Of a stretch of 5,956 bases of DNA, positions 1 through 5,956 are shown piece after piece. A program made the position numbers and the translations under genes. The DNA is from Planococcus sp. (in: firmicutes). GTDB lineage: Bacteria; Bacillota; Bacilli; Bacillales_A; Planococcaceae. Below the pieces are notes generated by a model. The model made no database searches, was not told the DNA's origin, and saw only the letters and a list, made by a program, of their open reading frames with translations. The stretch spans positions 1-5,956 of the forward strand of contig JASLAI010000263.1 of assembly GCA_030147225.1 (NCBI GenBank), in the 5' to 3' direction. How positions within the stretch are numbered: the first letter of the stretch is position 1; each line of letters starts with the position of its first letter.

Positions 1-410
1 TCCTGCGTTTCATGCTGTCCATGAATATCGATCAATGATGCCCCGACTTCCCGCAGTATCGAGATAGTCACCAGTTTGCCATTGATGCGGCAGACATTTT
101 TGCCTTTATCGTTTAATTCTCTGCGCAGCAAAATATCGCCATCACTCTGGGTGATGCCGAATTCCTCTAGTCTGCGAAATACTGGATGCTGTTCGTCTTC
201 CAACGAAAACAAACCTTCGATTTCCGCCTTTTTAGCACCATGCCGAATAAATTCTTGGCTTCCCCGTCCACCTGCTAACAGATGGACAGCATCAATGATT
301 ATGGATTTACCGGCGCCGGTTTCCCCTGTCAAAACAGTCAGCCCTTCAGAAAAACTGACGGTCAGGGCATCGATAATGGCAAAATTGCGTATATCTAATT
401 CCCGAAGCAT
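1..410 (-). CDS. recN: RecN DNA repair ATPase, N-terminal part (3' end outside window)
   Basis: RecN is an SMC-like ATPase that acts on chromosomal DNA early in double-strand break repair, upstream of RecA-mediated recombination. Only the first 136 residues are present, out of roughly 550-575 in the family. My translation starts MLRELDIRNFAIID and carries a textbook Walker A motif, GETGAGKS, at residues 29-36. The later segment ICRINGK to LIDIHGQHETQ, which ends at the window edge, is typical of the RecN N-terminal lobe. The Walker B and signature motifs lie outside the window. The ATG at 408-410 is supported by a good Shine-Dalgarno, AAGAGGTG, at 418-425 with a 7-nt spacer. Only 16 bp separate it from the argR stop, and no promoter is visible between them, so it is probably co-transcribed with argR. 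Identity is secure; no frameshift is seen in the visible part. Confidence 0.95.
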   Translation of the reverse strand, partial: MLRELDIRNFAIIDALTVSFSEGLTVLTGETGAGKSIIIDAVHLLAGGRGSQEFIRHGAKKAEIEGLFSLEDEQHPVFRRLEEFGITQSDGDILLRRELNDKGKNVCRINGKLVTISILREVGASLIDIHGQHETQ

Positions 411-426
411 ATCCGTTCACCTCTTC

Positions 427-876
427 TTAAAGCATTTCAATTAAACGCTGTTTTAGAATTTCACGATGCTCTGTATCTCTGCAAATAATCAGGCATGTAT
501 CGTCTCCGCAAATGGTTCCAAGAATTTCTTCCCAGTCCAAATGGTCAATCAACGAACCGATAGCATGGGCATTTCCGGGCAATGTCTTCATGACCAGAAA
601 ATGGCTAGCTCCATCAATGCTGACGAATGCATCCGTCAACGCACGGTGCAGTTTCTGCATTGGATTAAAGCGCTGATCTGCCGGCAAGCTGTACTTGTAG
701 CGGCCGTCTTGCAACGGCACTTTCACTAAATGCAATTCTTTTATATCACGCGAGACGGTAGCTTGTGTGACTTCATATCCAGCTGATTTCAGCAGGTCCA
801 CTAGCTCATCCTGCGTTTCGATTTCGCGATTCGAAATAAGATCGCGTATTTTGATGTGACGCTGTCCTTTATTCAT
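427..876 (-). CDS. argR: Arginine repressor ArgR/AhrC
   Basis: This is the arginine-responsive, hexameric transcription regulator. In the family, with L-arginine bound, it represses arginine biosynthesis genes and in Bacillus (as AhrC) also activates catabolic ones. The 149-residue length is normal. The N-terminal winged helix-turn-helix domain covers about residues 1-70, with the recognition-helix signature [11 protein letters not shown] at 38-48. The C-terminal oligomerisation and arginine-binding domain follows, with the PGNA stretch at 100-103 and the signature GTICGDDT at 120-127, which contains the conserved Asp pair used for arginine binding. The ATG at 874-876 has a strong ribosome binding site, AAGGGGG (883-889), with a 6-nt spacer. 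It is the first gene after the intergenic region, with its own candidate promoter and an ARG box upstream, and recN follows closely. No key residue is missing. In B. subtilis the same gene is called ahrC. Confidence 0.97.
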   Translation of the reverse strand: MNKGQRHIKIRDLISNREIETQDELVDLLKSAGYEVTQATVSRDIKELHLVKVPLQDGRYKYSLPADQRFNPMQKLHRALTDAFVSIDGASHFLVMKTLPGNAHAIGSLIDHLDWEEILGTICGDDTCLIICRDTEHREILKQRLIEML

Positions 877-890
877 GGTGTTCCCCCTTG

Positions 891-908
891 AATGAATAAT
901 TATTCCAT
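891..908. promoter_or_regulatory. ARG box (ArgR operator) in front of argR
   Basis: The 18-bp site AATGAATAATTATTCCAT matches the ARG box consensus WNTGAATWWWWATTCANW at every defined position except one (C at 906 instead of A). Its core, GAATAATTATTC at 894-905, is a perfect 12-bp palindrome. The site begins 14 bp upstream of the argR start codon, just upstream of the ribosome binding site and immediately downstream of the predicted transcription start. Bound ArgR there would block promoter clearance. A second full box at the usual one-helical-turn spacing is not seen; only a half-like ATTCCAT recurs at 929-935. Autoregulation is inferred from position and sequence. Confidence 0.75.
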
Positions 909-917
909 ATACTTAAT

Positions 918-946
918 ATCCTACCTCTATTCCATGCATAAGACAA
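918..946 (-). promoter_or_regulatory. Candidate sigma-A promoter of argR
   Basis: On the minus strand, TTGTCT (941-946) is followed after 17 bp by TAGGAT (918-923). Each hexamer matches the sigma-A consensus at 4 of 6 positions, and the spacing is ideal. The predicted start of transcription, near position 911, would lie just before the ARG box and leave a leader of about 35 nt. A promoter is expected here because a terminator closes the tlyA transcript upstream. The AT-rich region offers other possible -10 elements (for example TATTAA at 913-918), so the exact choice is uncertain. Confidence 0.45.
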
Positions 947-979
947 GAAAAGCATAAGCGGTTTCACAGCTCTCACAGG

Positions 980-1015
980 GTTCAGGCGAGACGTTCTTTG
1001 CTGCATTGCCTGAAC
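980..1015. repeat. Inverted repeat GTTCAGGC/GCCTGAAC in the intergenic region
   Basis: GTTCAGGC at 980-987 and GCCTGAAC at 1008-1015 form a perfect 8-bp inverted repeat around a 20-nt spacer. If transcribed from the plus strand, a G-U and an A-U pair would extend the stem to 10 bp; on the minus strand the ninth position is a C-A mismatch. No T-run follows on either strand, so it does not look like a terminator. The half-motif CTGAACG occurs once more at 1034-1040. Function unknown; it could be a protein-binding site, a leader structure or chance. Confidence 0.4.
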
Positions 1016-1052
1016 GGTTGATTTTACGATGAGCTGAACGCTAAATTCCGAC

Positions 1053-1084
1053 AAGAAATTAAGGCATCAATCAACTAATTTCTT
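1053..1084. repeat. AT-rich inverted repeat AAGAAATTA/TAATTTCTT
   Basis: AAGAAATTA at 1053-1061 and TAATTTCTT at 1076-1084 form a perfect 9-bp inverted repeat with a 14-nt loop, directly behind the tlyA terminator. Only one of the nine pairs is G-C, so the RNA hairpin would be weak and it is not a classical terminator. It may assist termination or 3'-end processing of the tlyA transcript, be a protein site, or be a chance feature of AT-rich spacer DNA. Confidence 0.35.
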
Positions 1085-1090
1085 TAGCTA

Positions 1091-1121
1091 TAAGAAAACA
1101 CATCCCCTTCGGAATGTGTTT
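1091..1121 (-). terminator. Rho-independent terminator behind tlyA
   Basis: On the minus strand AAACACATTCC (1111-1121) pairs with GGGATGTGTTT (1096-1106) across a GAAG tetraloop. This gives an 11-bp stem with one G-U pair, followed by a short, interrupted T-tract (TCTTA, 1095-1091, after the TTT of the stem). The 5' arm starts within the tlyA TAA stop codon. It should end the transcript carrying dxs and tlyA and separate it from argR-recN. The T-tract is imperfect, so some read-through is possible. Confidence 0.75.
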
Positions 1122-1941
1122 ACAACAATTCATGCGCTGCTTTAACAGTTTCATCAATCAAGGTTTCAGAAACTTGAGCTATTTCACTGCCTTCAGCACT
1201 GGATTGAAGATGGAATAAGAATTCAATATTGCCTTCTCCGCCAGTAATCGGCGAAAACGACATGTTTTTTACATGAAAGCCGGCTTCTACTGCAAAGCTT
1301 CCGACTTTTTTTAATACATCACGATGTACTTTCGCGTCGCGGATAATGCCCTTTTTTCCGACATTTTCTCTGCCGGCTTCAAACTGAGGCTTAACCAGCG
1401 CGATGACATCGCCACCCGGAACCAAAACTTGTTTTAAGACAGGAAAAATAATACGCAACGAAATAAACGAAACATCGATTGTAGCAAATTCCGGCAGTCC
1501 CTGGTTGAAATCTTCAGGTTTGGAATGGCGGAAATTTACCCGCTCCATTACGGTCACCCGTTCGTCCTGTCGAATCTTCCAAGCCAATTGATTGTAGCCA
1601 ACGTCCAGTGCATAGCAATGCTTGGCACCGTTCTGAAGAGCGCAATCCGTAAATCCGCCCGTCGATGAGCCGATATCAAGCATTAGTTTGCCTTCGACCG
1701 ATAAATCGAATTCCTTCAGGGCTTTTTCAAGCTTCAAGCCGCCACGGCTGACATACTTTAAATCATTGCCTTTCATTTGCAATGGTGCGTCTTCCAAAAT
1801 CTTCTCGCCGGGTTTGTTCATGCGTTCAGATCCTGAATAGATAATTCCGGCCATGATGGCCCGTTTTGCTTTTTCACGTGTTTCACAGATGCCCCGTTCA
1901 ACTAACAGGACATCCACACGTTCTTTTTTTGGTTTATTCAT
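1120..1941 (-). CDS. tlyA: TlyA-family rRNA 2'-O-methyltransferase (YqxC-like)
   Basis: Members methylate ribose 2'-OH groups of rRNA with S-adenosylmethionine; mycobacterial TlyA modifies 23S C1920 and 16S C1409. The 'hemolysin' label is historical. The protein has 273 residues. An N-terminal S4 RNA-binding domain covers about 6-66 ([10 protein letters not shown], then AKRAIMAG). An FtsJ/RrmJ-type methyltransferase fold follows, with SAM motif [12 protein letters not shown], at 89-99. The catalytic K-D-K-E tetrad known in the family appears as K70 (SRGGLK), D156 (TIDVSF), K184 (LVKPQFE) and E240 (GNIEF). The ATG overlaps the dxs TGA as ATGA, and I see no Shine-Dalgarno before it, so translation probably depends on coupling to dxs. 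A terminator starts inside its stop codon. Whether this protein modifies both rRNA subunits or only 23S cannot be read from the sequence. Confidence 0.93.
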   Translation of the reverse strand: MNKPKKERVDVLLVERGICETREKAKRAIMAGIIYSGSERMNKPGEKILEDAPLQMKGNDLKYVSRGGLKLEKALKEFDLSVEGKLMLDIGSSTGGFTDCALQNGAKHCYALDVGYNQLAWKIRQDERVTVMERVNFRHSKPEDFNQGLPEFATIDVSFISLRIIFPVLKQVLVPGGDVIALVKPQFEAGRENVGKKGIIRDAKVHRDVLKKVGSFAVEAGFHVKNMSFSPITGGEGNIEFLFHLQSSAEGSEIAQVSETLIDETVKAAHELL

Positions 1942-3842
1942 AGAGTAGTTGAGCCTGCCTGCTTTTTAGATTGGGTCCATTTGGTAATGACACGAACAAC
2001 TTCGTCGCTATTCAGATGAATTTCATCCATCAATTCAGAGACATCGCCGTGTTCAATAAATTGATCTGGAATCCCCAGGCGGTCGATAACAGACTCGCGG
2101 TAATTGTTTTCTTGGGCAAATTCCAGAACGGCACTGCCGAATCCACCTTGAAGAACGGCTTCTTCAATCGTTACTACTGGAATGTTCCGTTCAAAAATGC
2201 TGTGCAGCATTGCTTGATCCATCGGTTTAATAAAACGTGCATTTACCACTTCAGCTGAAATTCCTTGTTCAAGCAATTGCTCCGCTGCGTGCAATGCCAT
2301 TGGAATAGTTGTTCCAAATGTCAGGATGACTGCTTCTGTTCCTTCTTTCAGCACTTCCCATGAACCGATCGGCAACGTGTGAAGCTCTTCGTCCATCGGT
2401 ACGCCTAGGCCATTGCCTCTAGGGTAGCGCAAAGCTATCGGTCCGCCGTTATAGTCGATAGCCGTTTTAACCATATGCTGTCCTTCATTTTCATCTTTAG
2501 GCATCATGATGACCATATTCGGCAAGTGGCGCAGGAAGGCGATATCGAACACACCTTGATGCGTTTCCCCGTCTGCTCCAACAAGTCCAGCACGGTCAAT
2601 TCCGATAAAGACATTTAAATTCTGACGGCAAATATCATGAACAACCTGATCGTACGCACGCTGAAGGAACGTCGAATAGATTGCCAAGAACGGTTTCATG
2701 TCTTGTGTGGCAAGACCCGCCGCCATCGTTGTTGCATGCTGTTCGGCAATCCCGACGTCAAACATGCGGTCAGGAAACTCAGAAGCAAAACCTTCCAGTT
2801 TCGAGCCGACCGGCATTGCCGGAGTAATCGCCACAATGCGTTCATCCGTACGTGCCAATTTGCGGACAGTTTCAGCAACCAATCCGCTCCATGAAGGGGC
2901 TTTCGAAGAAGATTTCACTAAATCTCCTGTTTCCATCTTGTATGGTCCGGTGCCATGCCAAGTACCGATTGTATCCTGTTCAGCCGGCAGGAATCCTTTT
3001 CCTTTTTTCGTAATAACATGAAGCAGGACCGGCCCTTTTGTTTTCTTGGCATAGCGCAGGTTGTCTTCCAGCTCTTCCAAATCATGACCGTCAATCGGTC
3101 CAAGGTAAGTAAAGCCCAACTCTTCAAAGAACATACCTGAAACAACCAGATATTTCAAAGAATCTTTAACCCGTTCAGCAGTTGACGCTAATCTGTCACC
3201 CACAGCTGGAACTTTTTTCAATAGATATTCCAAATCATCTTTGACTTTATTGTATTTCCCAGCTGTCCGCATGCGGCCAAGCATGCTGTGCATAGCTCCG
3301 ACATTTGGGGCTATAGACATTTCATTGTCATTAAGTATGACGATCATATCTGTCTGCGCGTGGCCGATGTGGTTAAGCGCTTCAAAAGCCATACCGCCTG
3401 TCAATGCACCATCGCCGATGATTGGGATGACGTGATTGCTGTCTTTTTTAATGTCGCGGGCTGCTGCCATACCCATAGCCGCTGACAAAGAAGTCGAACT
3501 ATGTCCGGTTTCCCACACATCGTGATCGCTTTCATTGCGTTTTGGAAATCCGCAAAGACCTTTAAATTGACGCAAGGTGTCAAATTGGCTGGCTCTTCCG
3601 GTCAAAATTTTATGAACGTAGGATTGATGTCCTACATCCCAGATAAATTTGTCAGATGGGCTATCGAATACTTTGTGCAATGCCACTGTCAGTTCCACTA
3701 CACCGAGATTCGGACCAATATGCCCGCCTGTTCTTGATAAATTCTCTATCAGAAACCGTCGTATATCTTCACTTAATACTTCAAGCTGTTTTGTAGTCAG
3801 CTTCTTTAAGAAAGATGGACCAGTAATCGAATGAAGATCCAT
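1938..3842 (-). CDS. dxs: 1-deoxy-D-xylulose-5-phosphate synthase (Dxs)
   Basis: Dxs is a cytosolic thiamine-diphosphate enzyme that condenses pyruvate and glyceraldehyde 3-phosphate to DXP, the entry step of the MEP isoprenoid pathway; DXP also feeds thiamine and pyridoxal synthesis. With the start chosen here it has 634 residues, normal for the family. Visible motifs: GGHIGPNLG with H41 (equivalent to E. coli H49); the ThDP/Mg motif from GDG at 143-145 to NDN at 171-173; DVGIAEQHA with catalytic E367 (E. coli E370); [10 protein letters not shown] to H428; and RYPRGNG from 472. The C-terminal transketolase-type domain includes VVNARFIKP (532-540) and [11 protein letters not shown] (560-570). 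I choose the ATG at 3842 over an in-frame GTG at 3851 because the ribosome binding site fits only the ATG and B. subtilis Dxs also begins MDL. It overlaps tlyA by 4 bp and has its own promoter in front. Confidence 0.97.
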   Translation of the reverse strand: MDLHSITGPSFLKKLTTKQLEVLSEDIRRFLIENLSRTGGHIGPNLGVVELTVALHKVFDSPSDKFIWDVGHQSYVHKILTGRASQFDTLRQFKGLCGFPKRNESDHDVWETGHSSTSLSAAMGMAAARDIKKDSNHVIPIIGDGALTGGMAFEALNHIGHAQTDMIVILNDNEMSIAPNVGAMHSMLGRMRTAGKYNKVKDDLEYLLKKVPAVGDRLASTAERVKDSLKYLVVSGMFFEELGFTYLGPIDGHDLEELEDNLRYAKKTKGPVLLHVITKKGKGFLPAEQDTIGTWHGTGPYKMETGDLVKSSSKAPSWSGLVAETVRKLARTDERIVAITPAMPVGSKLEGFASEFPDRMFDVGIAEQHATTMAAGLATQDMKPFLAIYSTFLQRAYDQVVHDICRQNLNVFIGIDRAGLVGADGETHQGVFDIAFLRHLPNMVIMMPKDENEGQHMVKTAIDYNGGPIALRYPRGNGLGVPMDEELHTLPIGSWEVLKEGTEAVILTFGTTIPMALHAAEQLLEQGISAEVVNARFIKPMDQAMLHSIFERNIPVVTIEEAVLQGGFGSAVLEFAQENNYRESVIDRLGIPDQFIEHGDVSELMDEIHLNSDEVVRVITKWTQSKKQAGSTTL

Positions 3843-3852
3843 TGCTATCACG

Positions 3853-3860
3853 CACCTTTT
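3853..3860 (-). promoter_or_regulatory. Ribosome binding site that decides the dxs start
   Basis: AAAAGGTG lies 10 nt upstream of the ATG at 3842, but only 1 nt from the alternative GTG at 3851, too close for initiation there. This places the dxs start at 3842, although the spacing is slightly long. Confidence 0.6.
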
Positions 3861-3889
3861 ATAAAATTTCCTTCGGACTGTCTGTTCAT

Positions 3890-3917
3890 ATTATATCAAT
3901 ACACAGCGAATGTACAA
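3890..3917 (-). promoter_or_regulatory. Extended -10 sigma-A promoter upstream of dxs
   Basis: In the 91-bp gap after ispA the minus strand carries a perfect -10 hexamer, TATAAT (3890-3895). It is preceded by TGA, giving the extended -10 TGnTATAAT. A weak -35-like TTGTAC lies at 3912-3917 with a 16-bp spacer. The predicted start is near 3883, giving a leader of about 40 nt before dxs. No terminator is visible behind ispA, so this is probably an internal promoter that adds dxs-tlyA transcription to read-through from xseA-xseB-ispA. Confidence 0.7.
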
Positions 3918-3933
3918 ATCAGAGCCTTAGAAA

Positions 3934-4815
3934 TCAGCTTTTTCTTTGGACAATCAAGTGCGTCAATTGCAAAAGCAATGATTTTTCACCTTTTAGTGAT
4001 TCGAGTGCCTTAATAGCTTCAGAAGCATGATAGTCGAGCTTCTCCTTCGCTTTCGGCAAAGTCAATATGCCTGGATAGGTGCTTTTTTCGCTTGATTCGT
4101 CTTTTCCAGCGGTCTTGCCGAGCTCCTGTGAAGTTCCGGTGACATCCAAAATATCGTCCTGTATTTGGAATGCCAGCCCTATATGTTCACCAAAGCGGCT
4201 GAGCGCAACGATTTCTTCATTCGAAGCCTGAGCTAAAATTCCACCGGCCAAAATGCTGTAAGTCAGCAAAGCGCCGGTTTTTAAACGGTGCACCTGCTCC
4301 AGTTCTTCGAGCGTCAATTTCTTCTCTTCGCCTTCAATGTCCAGCACCTGTCCTCCGACCATGCCTTCAGCACCTGCAGAAACGCTCATCAAATCAATGA
4401 GCCGCACTTTATCATCGCTCGAGACATTAGACAGACGGGCAACGATTCCAAAGCTGTAAGTTAACAGGGCATCGCCTGCAAGAATAGCGACTGCTTCTCC
4501 GAATACCTTATGGTTGGTCGGCATGCCGCGTCTTAAATCGTCATTGTCCATACTCGGCAAATCATCGTGGATCAGTGAATAGGTATGAATCATTTCAATT
4601 GCAGCAGCCACTTTAAGAGCATCGGGATGTTCTTGACCGCTTAATTCATGAAGAACCGCCAGCAGCAGAATCGGACGGATCCGCTTTCCACCTGCCTGCA
4701 GCGAATAGTGCATCGACTCTTTCAATGCATCTGGAATTGACAAAGACAAGATTTGTTGAGCCATTTCTTGTTGGATAAGTGGTTCATAATGGGTTCTGAA
4801 TTGAGTTAAATTCAT
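3934..4815 (-). CDS. ispA: Farnesyl diphosphate synthase (IspA, polyprenyl synthetase family)
   Basis: The enzyme condenses isopentenyl diphosphate with dimethylallyl and geranyl diphosphate to farnesyl diphosphate in the cytosol, the precursor of undecaprenyl carrier lipid, quinone side chains and other terpenoids. The protein has 293 residues, normal for bacterial FPP synthases. Visible are GGKRIRP at 42-48, the first Asp-rich motif DDLPSMD at 84-90 in its bacterial six-spaced form, the RRG that follows at 95-97, the K-T pair at 179-180 (HRLKTGALL), and the second Asp-rich motif DDILD at 220-224. Tyr79-Ser80 at positions -5 and -4 before the first motif agree with a C15 product, so I favour FPP over GGPP synthase; product length is an inference. 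Its ATG overlaps the xseB TGA as ATGA, with only a weak GGGA ribosome binding site at 4823-4826, which suggests coupling. Confidence 0.95.
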   Translation of the reverse strand: MNLTQFRTHYEPLIQQEMAQQILSLSIPDALKESMHYSLQAGGKRIRPILLLAVLHELSGQEHPDALKVAAAIEMIHTYSLIHDDLPSMDNDDLRRGMPTNHKVFGEAVAILAGDALLTYSFGIVARLSNVSSDDKVRLIDLMSVSAGAEGMVGGQVLDIEGEEKKLTLEELEQVHRLKTGALLTYSILAGGILAQASNEEIVALSRFGEHIGLAFQIQDDILDVTGTSQELGKTAGKDESSEKSTYPGILTLPKAKEKLDYHASEAIKALESLKGEKSLLLQLTHLIVQRKS

Positions 4816-5048
4816 TTGGCATTCCCATCCATTTCTATGTCAGCCGGTACTTCTTTGCCGTCTTTCATCATTGTTACCAATTGACTTTCCGCGTTCTGCA
4901 ATTTATCATGGCAGACTTTTGAAAGCTCCATGCCTTTTTGGTAAAGCGTCAGCGCCTGTTCGAGCGGCACATCCCCTTGTTCAAGCTGGCGGACGATTTC
5001 CTCAAGTTGCTCCATTGCATCATTGAACATGATTTTCTTTTCAGCCAT
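4812..5048 (-). CDS. xseB: Exodeoxyribonuclease VII small subunit (XseB)
   Basis: XseB is the small, helical partner that assembles in several copies with XseA into exonuclease VII, which degrades single-stranded DNA from both ends to short oligonucleotides. The 78-residue length is typical. The family pattern is clear: FNDAMEQLEEIVRQLEQGD (8-26), then LEQALTLYQKGMELSKVC (29-46), then a third helix, KLQNAESQL (49-57), and an acidic tail of low complexity. The ATG at 5048 is preceded by GAAGGAG (5058-5064) with a 9-nt spacer, inside the end of xseA. The gene overlaps xseA by 8 bp and ispA by 4 bp, so the subunits are probably translated in a coupled way. Confidence 0.95.
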   Translation of the reverse strand: MAEKKIMFNDAMEQLEEIVRQLEQGDVPLEQALTLYQKGMELSKVCHDKLQNAESQLVTMMKDGKEVPADIEMDGNAK

Positions 5049-5956
5049 CGTTTCGGTCTCCTTCGTTTGCTGGATTTATTTCTTCTACAGTTGTTTGGAC
5101 GTTGCCATCCTGCATCGAGATGGTCAAACGGTCTCCCGTTTTGACCTGCGAAATGCTTTTGACCACGGTGCCTTCAATATATGGAATCGAATAGCCGCGA
5201 TCCATGATTTTCAGCGGACTCAACGCATCGAGTGTCCGAATCGCTGATGATAATTGCTGTGAGCGATTCTTCAGCAATTGATTCATTTGGTAATCGAGCC
5301 TTCTCGCAAGTTCTGTTACGTCTGTTTCAGACTGGCGGATCCGCTGCAGTGGGATGCGTGACCTTAGCTGTTGGTCTAAGGTCCGGTAGCGCTCTTTAGA
5401 GCGGTTCAAATGCTGAAGGGATTCTCGCTGCAAAGATTCAGTGGCGCGCTCGACCCGTTCTATGAACGGCCGATACAAGCGCTCTGGATAGGCCAGCGGA
5501 AATGAAGAAGCCAAACGATTCAATGCCTGCTTTTGCTGATTGACTGTTCCGGAAACGTTCCGGTACATGCGGCTGCGGTAACTCGCTATGCGTTCCAGCA
5601 ACTCTGCTTGGCTTGGAACGGCAAGTTCCGCAGCAGCTGTTGGTGTCGGTGCCCGAAGATCCGACACGAAATCGGCAATCGTAGTATCCGTTTCATGTCC
5701 GATAGCAGAAATCACCGGTATTTGAGAATCAAAAATGACGCGTGCCACCGCTTCTTCATTAAATGCCCATAGATCTTCGATGGAACCTCCGCCTCGCCCA
5801 ACGATCATAATATCAAAATCGCCTTTATTGGCGGCTTGGATAGACTGGACGATGGATTGAGTCGCACCGCCTCCTTGAACAAGGGTAGGGTACAAAACAA
5901 CATCTGCCAGCGGATAGCGGCGATGAAGCGTGATGATAATATCGCGTACTGCAGCG
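5041..5956 (-). CDS. xseA: Exodeoxyribonuclease VII large subunit (XseA), C-terminal part (5' end outside window)
   Basis: XseA is the catalytic subunit of exonuclease VII, acting on single-stranded DNA in repair. The reading frame is open to the window edge; about 305 of roughly 450 residues are present, and the N-terminal OB fold that binds DNA is missing. The visible part begins AAVRDIIITLHRRYPLADVV. It contains the family signatures GRGGGSIEDLW (around 5767-5799), IGHETDTT (5680-5703) and RAPTPTAAAEL (5623-5655), all in the catalytic domain. A long charged and Gln-rich helical stretch follows, as expected for the coiled-coil arm that carries XseB. The C-terminal segment, from LSPLKIMDRGYSI onward, resembles the usual small beta-rich end. 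The TTG at 5893-5895 inside this frame is not the start, because homology continues upstream of it. Confidence 0.95.
   Translation of the reverse strand, partial: AAVRDIIITLHRRYPLADVVLYPTLVQGGGATQSIVQSIQAANKGDFDIMIVGRGGGSIEDLWAFNEEAVARVIFDSQIPVISAIGHETDTTIADFVSDLRAPTPTAAAELAVPSQAELLERIASYRSRMYRNVSGTVNQQKQALNRLASSFPLAYPERLYRPFIERVERATESLQRESLQHLNRSKERYRTLDQQLRSRIPLQRIRQSETDVTELARRLDYQMNQLLKNRSQQLSSAIRTLDALSPLKIMDRGYSIPYIEGTVVKSISQVKTGDRLTISMQDGNVQTTVEEINPANEGDRNDG

Noticed and set aside
76..444. A 122-codon plus-strand open frame
   Set aside because: It is antisense to recN and the recN-argR junction, whose minus-strand product is clearly recognisable. The translation is Ser/Pro-rich with no family features.
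466..729. An 87-codon plus-strand open frame
   Set aside because: It lies wholly antisense to argR, is not homologous to anything I recognise, and is best explained as a shadow frame.
929..935. ATTCCAT as a possible second ARG box half-site
   Set aside because: Only one half matches, and the 27-bp offset from the first box does not fit the roughly 21-bp spacing usual for paired ARG boxes.
964..978. Short direct repeat TCACAG-CTC-TCACAG
   Set aside because: Six-base units in two copies are easily produced by chance, and the arrangement matches no site that I know.
869..1054. A 61-codon minus-strand open frame across the argR upstream region
   Set aside because: It begins at TTG without a ribosome binding site, runs through the predicted promoter, ARG box and ribosome binding site of argR, and ends inside argR. 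The translation shows no recognisable domain.
2637..3021. Overlapping plus-strand open frames of 85 and 107 codons
   Set aside because: Both are antisense to conserved dxs codons; no ribosome binding site or protein signature supports them.
3966..3986. ATTGC-AAAA-GCAAT hairpin followed by a T-run on the plus strand
   Set aside because: The stem is only 5 bp, it lies within the ispA coding sequence, and no plus-strand gene precedes it that would need a terminator.

Overview
The window is a stretch of ordinary bacterial chromosome from a Gram-positive of the order Bacillales. This is inferred from the gene order xseA-xseB-ispA-dxs-tlyA-argR-recN, from proteins that read closely like their Bacillus subtilis counterparts as I remember them, and from AGGAGG-type ribosome binding sites. 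Moderate GC content and the flavour of the proteins would fit Planococcaceae or a relative, but I cannot fix the genus by eye.

All seven genes lie on the minus strand, so transcription runs from the right end to the left. From right to left: the 3' two-thirds of xseA (exonuclease VII large subunit, 5' end outside the window), xseB (small subunit), ispA (farnesyl diphosphate synthase), dxs (1-deoxy-D-xylulose-5-phosphate synthase), tlyA (rRNA 2'-O-methyltransferase of the hemolysin-A family), a terminator, a 243-bp intergenic region, argR/ahrC (arginine repressor) and the first 136 codons of recN (DNA repair ATPase). Genes overlap at xseA/xseB (8 bp), xseB/ispA (4 bp, ATGA) and dxs/tlyA (4 bp, ATGA). 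This points to tight operons with translational coupling.

The sequence suggests three transcription blocks: xseA-xseB-ispA reading on into dxs-tlyA; an additional extended -10 promoter in the 91-bp ispA-dxs gap that could drive dxs-tlyA separately; and, after a hairpin terminator behind tlyA, argR-recN from its own promoter. A near-perfect ARG box sits just downstream of the predicted argR promoter, which suggests autoregulation of argR and of recN behind it. Dxs makes the first committed intermediate of the MEP pathway and IspA condenses the resulting C5 units to farnesyl diphosphate. XseA and XseB form one nuclease, and with RecN they give the cluster a DNA-repair side.

I found no mobile element, CRISPR array, tRNA or rRNA, and nothing that I would call an undescribed system. 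The only sequence not explained by known genes or signals is the part of the argR-tlyA intergenic region that holds two perfect inverted repeats.
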